Positions 18,381 through 25,689 of a stretch of 25,689 nucleotides of DNA are shown here, in pieces (positions within the stretch are counted from its first letter, which is position 1; each line of letters opens with the position of its first letter). The notes under the pieces were generated by a model, which saw only the letters and a list, made by a program, of their open reading frames with translations, ran no database searches and was not told where the DNA came from. The DNA is taken from contig BFEA01000056.1 in assembly GCA_003427395.1 (NCBI GenBank), positions 3,615,644 to 3,641,332 on the forward strand. Direction: 5' to 3'. The translations under genes and the position numbers were made by a program. Source of the DNA: Chara braunii (lineage: Eukaryota; Streptophyta; Charophyceae; Charales; Characeae).

Positions 18381-19658
18381 CAGGAAAAGATGGAACTCTG
18401 GAAGAACAAACATACCTCGCTGATAGGGCGCTCCCTAATAATAAATAACGTAATTTTGGTCTCACTGTGGTATAAATCAGCAATCTGGGCCCTGGATAAG
18501 AATGCCCTGCGCCCCTTGCAGCGTCAGATAGGTGCCTTCCTATGGAGAGGTAACCTTGAGGAGAACAATGTTATGAGCATAGTGGCTTGGCAATCTATAA
18601 CCCAACCCAAATCGAAAGGAGGGTTGGGCGTAATAGATCCCTTACTACAAACTAGGGCTCTTGCGCTACAATGGCTCAAACACCTCCTTTTCTGCCCCGA
18701 CACCCCATGGAAGGCCCTGGCCTGGGAACAACTTTCCCGCCTGTCACCTCAAACAACAGAGGAGAGTGACCCGCTGATGTGGCTAGAAAACAGGGAATGA
18801 CCCATCCCAAGACGCGGAGCGCGACATGATCACCCTCCCCCGGACTCCGAGTCACCTAGACAAGCAGCAAGGGCCGACCTGCGAAACGACCCTTTCTGGC
18901 CGGACCTTCTGAAAATATGGAGAACTCTACCCCTGCCGGATAAAATCCCACCAGAAAGATGGGAAGAGGTGACACGGCAACTGCTCTTTGGAAATAGATG
19001 GATAACAGACTCCAAGGGCCAAACCCTCCACTGCATGGACTCCCCATGGCAGGGCTGGATCAGGCGGGGTGTAACAAGGATACACGATATATGGGATGAG
19101 GAACAAAAGAATTGGATCGGCCCAGACCAACTAAGAAAGAGACTACGCTACTGTCATCGACCGGAAGTCGCCCTGGAAACCATAATTGACAAGATCCCCC
19201 TTGCCTGGTGGAGGGTTCTAAGGAAAGGACCTGTCCTTCAAGAATTTCACTGGGTGGCATTGGGGGATCGCCCCACTCAGGTAGGCAGTGTTGTTTACTG
19301 CTAACCGGATGGTCTTGTTAGAATCAATCTCCTCCAAATCGGTCAAAACAACATACTCCAAAGAACATCTCCAGAAGAAACAATCCTATGCCAGAAAGAA
19401 GGCTTGTTCAGAATCAGAGTGCTCTACGAAAAGGAGCAATGGATTGTCTTTCGTCCCCGGACCCCGATCCACCAACTCGCCCTGGATCCCGTAGAATGGG
19501 CATGGACGACACCGGTGGGAAAGGGCAGGAAACTCGCCAGATCATTATACGGTCTGACAGTAAAATCGACCTACAGACTCCTTAGGCCGAAAATGAATCT
19601 CAACGACCGGGTAGAGGCACGCTGGATGGATCACTTAATGTCGACAAGAATAAGTTGA
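18381..19658 (+). pseudogene. LINE ORF2 linker region between RT and zf-RVT
   Basis: One frame runs through this segment with stops at 18798-18800 (TGA) and 19302-19304 (TAA). It starts MELWKNKHTSLIGRSLIINN, followed by VSLWYKSAIWALDKN and AFLWRGN, the strongly conserved stretch after the RT thumb in plant LINEs. Tryptophan-rich blocks such as GGLGVIDPLLQTRALALQW, DPFWPDLLKIW and LAWWRVLRKG follow. The TGA at 18798 sits where TGG would suit the context. The frame changes again near 19650. Confidence 0.8.
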
Positions 19659-20389
19659 GAAATATAAAGTGGTTCAGGACAATAAAGGAAAAACCAGCTA
19701 AATTCACGTCGCTGCAATGGCAGATTGAGCACTGCTGCCTGCCAACAAATGATTGCCTGATCACAAGAACCAACCTAGAACAGAAAGGGTTAGCCCTCCC
19801 CTGGTGTAGGTTTTGCATAGCAGCATTCCCGTCCAGGAAAGTGCCAGAAACAATCGAACACATTTTCCTTCAGTGCCCTGGCGCAGTGTGGCTGTGGAGA
19901 TGGTGGGATAGAATCTGGGAGCAATTAGGAACCCAGATCCGGTGGCCATGGGAGTGGAAAGCCCTACTATGTGAAACCTACCCCAATGACCAACTCGGTG
20001 ACTTCACCAATAATATGTTCAAACTGAGCCGCAGGGTGGTGCTCTGGGCCCTCTGGCGACGGCGATGCACATATGAAATGGAAGGAGCGCGTCTGGAAGG
20101 TCCAGAGTTCACAGAAAGCATACAACAACAGATTCAAACTGAAATCTCAGAAAAATGGGAGAAAGTCAGAGCGCAGATACAACTACTACATTCACCAAAA
20201 GACATCCAACAAAAAATTAAGGATTTTTGCCTGAGCTGGCTTGGAGGGGAAAATGGGGGGAGAATTGGGGAGGTTGAATGGAAAGGCGGTCAAAATGACT
20301 GCGGGGAAGGAAAAGAGAGGAGGGACCTAGTAAGGGACTACTGGCTTGTTTTCACGAGTGGACTAAGGTTCACACAACAATCCCCATGA
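19655..20389 (+). pseudogene. LINE zf-RVT zinc-binding domain and C terminus
   Basis: This segment carries the zf-RVT module found at the C terminus of plant LINE ORF2 proteins, presumed to help bind RNA. Ligands are the pair in PWCRFC (19805-19807, 19814-19816), a His in IEHIF (19859-19861) and a Cys in LQCPGA (19874-19876), followed by the usual VWLWRWWDRIW. The preceding LPTNDCLITRTNLEQKG is the family's entry motif. The last ~100 residues include a charged helix (ESIQQQIQTEISEKWEKV). The segment is open to TGA at 20389 and needs a frame change from the upstream part. Confidence 0.85.
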
Positions 20390-20876
20390 GACCCAGTGAA
20401 GACTTTCCTGATCCTTTCCCCCCTTTAGTTGGTCTGGACTGGTATGGGCGAGACTGAGGACGGCCTACAAAAGGAGTCACAGGTCAGATCAGGACTGATG
20501 AGAGGAGGGTGGTACTAAGGTACTGCAACAGCCATCCGGCATCGGTTCCAAGACGAAGAGGTCGCCCCCCCTCCCCCCCCCCTCAGGTAATCAATGCTGT
20601 TTTGACAGGGAATGAGAGGCAGTTCCTAGTATCAGTTTTCAGTGATCTATCTGGCGCCCCTCTATCGGGTGAAGAGATACAATAGGGATAGCTTTTAGTC
20701 CCATAGGATCAGCTCACTCCCACAACGGTTTCTCCATGAACTCTGATTTCAATCTGTAAAAGGGACGCTGGACCCGTTTTCCAGCAGGTGCTGCTCCCCA
20801 CCAATAGATGGAGCCCCCCCCGACAGTGCTAGCGGTGGCTGCTCTTATCAGCACCCCGAGCACTATCTCGGGCTGT

Positions 20877-20880
<4 letters not shown>
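20390..20880 (+). other. LINE 3' untranslated region
   Basis: The region is noncoding, with C runs at 20566-20582, and ends directly at the first poly(A). No gene is seen. Confidence 0.6.

Positions 20881-20907
<27 letters not shown>
20881..20907 (+). repeat. First poly(A) tract of the LINE
   Basis: A run of 27 A follows the LINE 3' UTR. Confidence 0.95.
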
Positions 20908-20911
<4 letters not shown>

Positions 20912-21108
20912 ACGGGTAAGTTGCCTGTTATCGTTGACACCTGGGCTCGATCCACAGATTCGATGCCAATCTGACCGCTACAGCGACCCAGGTACATGGT
21001 AGAGATCAGGTGCTGATCTCCCCGTTTCACCAGACCCCATACACGGAGAGAACCAGGGTTGGACTTCGCTGCTTGCTGCTGTTCAAATATCTGCCGAATA
21101 TTTGAGAT
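20908..21108 (+). ncRNA. Structured 201-nt segment between the two poly(A) tracts
   Basis: The segment folds readily. ACCTGGG (20939-20945) pairs with CCCAGGT (20987-20993), enclosing CAGATT/AATCTG with a 7-nt loop (20955-20973). GAGATCAG (21002-21009) pairs with CTGATCTC (21013-21020) across three bases. CAAATAT (21084-21090) pairs with ATATTTG (21098-21104). GATTCGATGCC (20957-20967) resembles a pol III B box. It is followed by N and 26 A. It could be a SINE or processed structured RNA inserted into the LINE tail, a LINE/small-RNA chimera, or 3'-transduced flank. No RNA family is recognised. Confidence 0.5.
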
Positions 21109-21109
21109 N

Positions 21110-21135
21110 AAAAAAAAAAAAAAAAAAAAAAAAAA
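21110..21135 (+). repeat. Second, terminal poly(A) tract
   Basis: A run of 26 A is preceded by an ambiguous base (21109). One extra C separates it from the right target-site duplication. Confidence 0.93.
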
Positions 21136-21136
21136 C

Positions 21137-21147
21137 CAGATGCACTT
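21137..21147. repeat. Right target-site duplication of the LINE
   Basis: CAGATGCACTT is identical to 17847-17857. Confidence 0.88.
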
Positions 21148-21572
21148 CACCCCCAACTGACAGATTCACCGAATCTGGACTCTCATATGCTGATAACTGA
21201 GAAACTCAGTCCAGCGCCACTGAACCCTGTACTACGCTGCTTGGAGATTGGGGATTCTGACCCAATTCCAAAATCGCAACTCCCTGAGGGTCAATTTCTC
21301 GCCAATCGCCAATGCCAGATGAATCGCCAGGCTAAAAATAGTCTTCTCAGAGCCTCTCAGGCCTCTGAGTATAAATCGCCACTCACTCCTGCATAACCGT
21401 AGCCAGGAGTGTATCACCCTCTGCACAGTTTTTCTCGCCACATACTCACACCACCACCCTCACTGACAACAACCCTGAAGAAGACAAATCGCCATGAAGT
21501 TCAACTTCAGTATCCCGCCAGATGGTGATGGATGCTCCAACTCATCAACCGTTCCACTGTCTGAATCCAATC

Positions 21573-21584
21573 GCTCCGATACCA
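21573..21584 (-). other. Minus-strand primer-binding-site-like motif
   Basis: The minus strand reads TGGTATCGGAGC, one mismatch from the initiator tRNA-Met site. Two bases before it the minus strand ends ATAACA, a possible LTR terminus (edge at 21587, where the plus strand starts TGTTATGATCC). It implies a minus-oriented LTR element whose leader was later hit by the LINE. No matching second LTR was found. Confidence 0.42.
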
Positions 21585-22422
21585 GCTGTTATGATCCTAG
21601 TTGTTTGCGTCAGAAGACAACACTCACACACATAGACTTCCCAGTATGCCCATACATACACAAAAAGGAAGGGGAGAGGATGGGAGTATCACACCACACA
21701 GAAGAGGTAAAACGCAGTGGAAGACTTGTCCATGCAGACAGAAAGCACTGAAAGTGAAATTTGCTCCACAGAATCCTCACAACCAGTCACAAAGTGAATG
21801 CCGAGTAGATCACATCAGAAAAACAATGAAACAGTGATAGTCCCAACACTGTAACAACACTGTTTATTACACTCAGAGTCTCGAAGTGTCAGGAAACACT
21901 TAGCACCCTGATGCGCTGCTCAAAAGTGAGCAGCGCTCCACTCTCCAACCCTGATCAACCGCTAAACTGCCCTCAGAGTCTCTGAAACAACCCTCTGAGG
22001 CCAAGCGCCTCTCAGAACATGAAGGAGAAGCACAACACCATAGTGTCTGTTGTTGATGAAGCCCTGTAGCCTCCTCGCCTGACAAGATGACCTTTGAGGA
22101 CGAAGTCTGCAGCTATGGCTGCAGCGCCCAACTCTCTCGCCTTCCAGCAGACCTCGAATAGCCCGGACCTCTGAACAGCCCCCAGCTATGGCGGTCGTCT
22201 CAACGCTGAAGCTGCCACCACGTACAGTTCACGCGCTGCACAGTCCTGAATGCCAAAAAGCCAAAAAAGCCCTGAATCGAATTTCTAATTCTACTTATAG
22301 CTAGCCTACCCGAAACTAGACCTAGACTGGACTGAACAGACTGACGGGTACCAATGCCGTTTCGGCCTCTCAGCCTCTGCCCTAGCAGACCCTCAGCAGT
22401 CTACGTATCGGTACCCTCGACA

Positions 22423-22467
22423 CTTAGGGCCAGACCGGACTTAGGGCCAGACCGGACTTAGGGCCAG
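22423..22467. repeat. 17-bp tandem repeat, about 2.6 copies
   Basis: The unit CTTAGGGCCAGACCGGA occurs at 22423-22439 and 22440-22456, followed by an 11-nt partial copy. Confidence 0.93.
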
Positions 22468-22749
22468 TTCGCCCTTAGTAGTAACTGTCGTTACAGTTAG
22501 TGTCGGGCCTGCCCTCAGTCAAATAAAAAGCAGAATCTATCCTACTACGTTACAGCCTCGACCGACGGGCCGCAGACAGGCAGAAAACAGCAAGTCATTG
22601 CATAACAACACTGCTGATGGGACTTGGCACCCGGCCCTGTGGAGCTCATGCAGAGAGGTTGCAAATTCCGTTACTGGTAGACTGTGCGAGCGAATTTGAA
22701 ACCGGGGGCGAATTTGTCCCGTGCGGAAGTGGATGGATGGATGTGGTGG

Positions 22750-22751
<2 letters not shown>

Positions 22752-22816
<65 letters not shown>
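22752..22816. repeat. (GA)n microsatellite, left arm
   Basis: This is an uninterrupted GA run of 65 nt. The counterpart in the right arm (23232-23254) is only 23 nt. Confidence 0.95.
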
Positions 22817-22819
<3 letters not shown>

Positions 22820-22960
22820 GGCGTCCATAGCTACCATACTCTCCCGAACATAATGGACACCGTTGCTATGTTCATGACCCTCATTTTGCCTGTACCTGAC
22901 CGGAAAGATAGCTTGTATACAATCATTATCAGGGTCTACCGTAACCCACCTGAATAATGA

Positions 22961-22963
<3 letters not shown>

Positions 22964-23029
<66 letters not shown>
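22964..23029. repeat. (GA)n microsatellite, centre of the foldback
   Basis: A GA run of about 66 nt begins exactly where the left arm stops matching the right arm. Confidence 0.95.
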
Positions 23030-23032
<3 letters not shown>

Positions 23033-23041
23033 TAGCAGGGT

Positions 23042-23172
23042 GACCCTGATTTTGCCTGTACCGGACCGAAACATAGGTTGTATACATTCATTATTCAGGT
23101 GCGTTACGGTAGACCCTGATAATGAATGTATACAAGTTATCTTTCCGGTCAGGTACAGGCAAAATGAGGGTC
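23042..23172. repeat. Inner hairpin of the foldback element
   Basis: Arms 23042-23099 and 23113-23172 are inverted copies with a 13-nt loop. The core, TTGTATACATTCATTAT (23078-23094) against 23119-23135, is a perfect 17-bp match. The same motif also occurs once more in the left arm at about 22876-22935. Confidence 0.9.
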
Positions 23173-23231
23173 ATGAACATAGCAACGGTGTCCGTTATGT
23201 TCAGGAGACTATGGTAGCTATGGTCGCCGTA

Positions 23232-23254
23232 CTCTCTCTCTCTCTCTCTCTCTC
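23232..23254. repeat. (CT)n microsatellite, right arm
   Basis: A 23-nt CT run mirrors the GA run of the left arm and is followed by a C/T-rich stretch not present on the left. Confidence 0.93.
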
Positions 23255-23417
23255 GCCCCCCCTCCCTCGCCCACCACATCCATCCATCCACTTCCGCACG
23301 GGACAAATTCGCCCCCGGTTTCGAATTCGCCCGCGCAGTCTACCAGTAACGAAAATTGCAACCTCTCTGCACGACCTCCACAGGGCGGGGTGCCAAGTCC
23401 CACCAGCAGCGTTGCAT

Positions 23418-25689
23418 TTTTTATTTTTTTTTAATCAAATACCATTCATATTATAAACAAATCGAACCGAGGGCGGGGACCTCACAATTCAACCCGGAGT
23501 TATCCTGGCAGCATTAGCCAGTTTCGCTTATGAGTCGGGCAGAACCAGAACCAAAAATGAATACCAAGTAATCTCGCTCCTTTTTGTTTACCCAATTTCG
23601 CTTACGGCCCAATACAGCACGTGAATCGGTCAAGAACTACTGCTAATCTATGAAGTAAATCCTGCCTAACTCACTCAACCTATCAAATTCACCAGAGTTC
23701 CCGAGACAGATCCACCAAACAGAAAAGCAAAAACCAATACCAAAGGAGAGGCCCGTCGGACCAGCTAATAGCCGTGAGGAGCCTGGGTTGCCGTGATGAG
23801 GTTTCCCACCTTGTACCCTTGGACCTCTGTAGGAGCTGCCGTATTCCAGGCACCCTAGATCTCAATGGGTACAACCCAAGTTTGTACTCGTCAGCTAGAT
23901 GCTAATCAGTCGTGCCCTAAGTAGCTCAGCAACGTTGCCACAACTACAAGTAGGTCTCCCACTACACCCAGTAGTTTCATTGCCTGCTACGGACAAACCC
24001 CAAACTGCCAAGCAAATGGACCAGAGCTAAAGCAAGGAGCATGCTGTAGAGATAGCATGAAAGAACCCCTATATGAGTGAAAGGAAGGCGCTGGGTTACC
24101 AATCAAGTCTACGACCGGACTGAAATCAACCAAGTAGACAAATTCAAGCTACGAGCTAAGTTCACGGCCGTGGGCTCTTCCCTTTCCTACAAACAAGGGG
24201 CGTGACACTGTGCTAAAGTGCACGCTACAGCCAGAGATAGAGGGGAGCAGGGATCTGGCCTATAAATCCCGTCAGATACAAAATGGAAGAAATGTAGTAA
24301 GCCCACTTCCAACTTCGAGCTCGTAGGAGAGTCATGCTGAAAAAAAAACGAAATAAGAACAGGCTTGGATATGGCTTACCATCTCGGCCACCTGCAGAGA
24401 AGCCGAGCTACAGAATAAGCTCCCACCCTCCCACACCAAAGGCACCGATATTCCCGACGTTATAATTGCCACTGAGAGGAGGGAGGAAACCCTAAAACAT
24501 GAAAAACAGGCTGTTATTGCTTACAAACCAAGTACTAATACTATGCCATACGAAATTTCACTGACAACTGAAAACTTATGAAGGCAGACCAGGAAACGAC
24601 TGAAAACACCCAAGAATAAGACCAAGGACAGAGCAACTTGAAAGGCATGGATAAGAAAATGGAATGGAATTTCGAATTTGAGGTAAATAAAAGGCCAAGA
24701 TAAGAGTAGTCGATGTAACTAAAGTATGAGTGTCAATGCGGTTTCACCCAGTCGACCATACAGCCCGTTCCCCTCACACTACTGGACACGGTCCCACCGC
24801 CGTCAGAGGATCTCCCACTCCCAAAGGTGGCGCCGCGCCTGTAGAGCTCCAGGTCATGTCTTCACGCTCCCGGTTGAGATAGTCACTAGTACTCCGTACA
24901 TGCTCCTCAGAGCAACAGTCCCACCGCTGCCAGTTGCCCTCCCACTGCTCCTGGAAGTGCCGCTGTCTGACTCACCGTTCGCGAAGCACTAGAGCCTCTC
25001 TCCCTTCTTCGTGCAGTTTGCAATGTATTTAACCCATAAATGGGCATAATACAGCAGTAGATATCACTTGAATTCTGGAGGTTGAAGGTCGTAGGAGGGA
25101 CCGGAAACACCCTGCTCCCTGATATTCCACAGAGACACGCAGCCCAGGCTGAGGGTGATGGCCGAACCTAGAGAGTACCGAGTTCTCCATAGCTTCGCCC
25201 CCACACACCGAATCCCGCGCCTCGCTGCAAACGCAGAGCGTGGTCGTCTCCGAACGGCGATACCATCGGTAGCGCAGTGCTTCAACGGAGTGCTACGCTG
25301 GATCCCCCGTCAACCAGATGCTTGTTTTTCGTTCCGTCTGTTGTGTTTCTCGACGCTCGGATGTGGATGTGTGGATGCAGATTTGCAGAAATCACATTGA
25401 GTTTCCTCAACCCCACATCTCCACAAACACGTCCAGATACAGGCATTGCCTGCTTGTGGGACTTGGCCCCTGGTAGGTGCTTCTCTGTCCTCAGACCCTT
25501 TGTCCATTTCGGCCCCGGTCCTGAAAATGAGAAAACTGCCCATTTCTAACTTGCCATGTGTAGGGAGCGCCGCCAAATGTTTTTGTTGCCTCTATGAACT
25601 GGGAAGGACAGGGACCTGCCGAACAGTGTTTCTTTTTGCCCATTCTGAACTACATGTGTGACACAGCGTCTCTCTACACTACTCTCTCT
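23418..25689. other. Unassigned sequence, no gene recognised
   Basis: There are no protein family motifs in any frame and no tRNA or rRNA. Noted items are an AT-rich start (23418-23460), a short dyad CATGCT/AGCATG near 24040-24060, a plus-strand CTATAAATCCC TATA-like word near 24260, and an AAACCCTAAAA step near 24488. The window ends in CT-rich simple sequence, a likely contig end. Introns or LTR remnants of unknown elements cannot be excluded. Confidence 0.5.

Larger units (their letters stand above)
17858..21136 (+). mobile_element. 5'-truncated LINE with two poly(A) tracts
   Basis: The insertion is bounded by the 11-bp duplication CAGATGCACTT. It begins inside the RT domain, lacks the endonuclease and ORF1, and carries the RT C-terminal half, the long linker and the zf-RVT domain. 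A 3' UTR leads to 27 A at 20881-20907, then 201 nt of other sequence, an N and 26 A at 21110-21135. Because the duplication lies outside the second poly(A), the whole chain was inserted as one unit, or a second element later landed in the first tail. Confidence 0.87.
21148..22597. other. Right half of the LINE-interrupted locus; no gene recognised
   Basis: This sequence joins 17846 if the LINE is removed. It has recurrent AATCGCC words (21300-21500) and small open frames without family features. A minus-strand primer-site-like motif (21573-21584) suggests that it was the leader and LTR area of a minus-strand LTR element. Dyads such as GCCTCTCAG/CTGAGG words occur, but no array is formed. Confidence 0.45.
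22604..23411. mobile_element. Foldback element with ~340-bp inverted arms
   Basis: Left arm 22611-22957 and right arm about 23086-23409 are inverted copies, estimated at over 90% identical outside the microsatellites. The termini include GGGACTTGGCACCC (22619-22632) facing its exact complement at 23388-23401. TTGCAT flanks both sides (22598-22603, 23412-23417), a possible target-site duplication. Each arm holds a GA/CT microsatellite of different length. The centre holds another GA tract and a third copy of the arm-end motif. There is no transposase. It resembles foldback or long-TIR nonautonomous transposons; an assembly palindrome is the alternative. Confidence 0.68.

Noticed and set aside
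22423-22478. Short tandem repeat considered as a CRISPR array
   Set aside because: The repeats are adjacent with no spacers, and the context is eukaryotic.
22752-23029. GA microsatellites considered as polypurine tracts of an LTR element
   Set aside because: They lie inside an inverted-repeat structure and no LTR starts after them.
22646-23456. Open frames with RE, SL or ER dipeptide runs in the foldback
   Set aside because: They are translations of GA/CT microsatellites inside inverted repeats, with no support for coding.
24380-24500. Possible minus-strand microexon (TTCTCTGCAG, 12 nt, GTAAGC) and nearby splice-like signals
   Set aside because: Splice-like words alone are frequent, and no coding exons with recognisable protein content flank them.
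24726-24992. 88-codon plus-strand frame in the right-hand region
   Set aside because: There is no similarity to known families, no upstream or downstream coding continuity, and the length is within chance expectation.

Overview
The window looks like repeat-dense nuclear DNA of a plant-lineage (streptophyte) eukaryote. The evidence is a Ty3/gypsy LTR retrotransposon, primer-binding sites complementary to initiator tRNA-Met (TGGTATCAGAGC type), a non-LTR retrotransposon with a plant-style zf-RVT tail, long GA/CT microsatellites and frequent nesting of old insertions. The very acidic third reading frame of the gypsy element recalls charophyte algae such as Chara, but that is an impression from memory. 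I see no intact host gene. The window may be an entire small scaffold, because it begins at the same base at which sequence resumes after the assembly gap.

Layout. 1-12225: one minus-strand Ty3/gypsy element bounded by direct repeats of about 1.4 kb (1-1423 and 10821-12225, roughly 95% identical by eye), read as its LTRs. Its order on the minus strand is gag (9664-8312), protease (about 8340-7014), reverse transcriptase (7013-6117), RNase H (6078-5399), a PHD zinc finger (5328-5167), integrase (about 5120-3698) and an accessory reading frame in the env position (3563-1669). The coding parts carry many stops and frameshifts. A 380-N gap (10441-10820) hides the 5' LTR end. 12226-12913: a minus-strand LINE fragment cut by that element. 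12914-15571: a plus-strand LTR element with LTR, tRNA-Met primer site, leader and broken gag, abutting a minus-strand gag fragment (15857-15495). 15858-17846: noncoding, with a dispersed hairpin repeat and a long purine-rich strand.

17858-21136: a 5'-truncated LINE with RT and zf-RVT, flanked by an 11-bp target-site duplication. It has two poly(A) tracts that enclose 201 nt of strongly folded non-LINE sequence. 21148-22597: the continuation of the pre-insertion locus, with a minus-strand primer-site-like motif. 22604-23411: an approximately 0.8-kb foldback element with long inverted arms and three GA/CT microsatellites. 23418-25689: no recognisable gene.

The genes do not form a host pathway; they are the replication modules of mobile elements. 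The most unusual points are the PHD finger inside the gypsy pol, the structured segment between the two poly(A) tails, the foldback element, and the 1389-bp open part of the accessory frame in an otherwise broken element.
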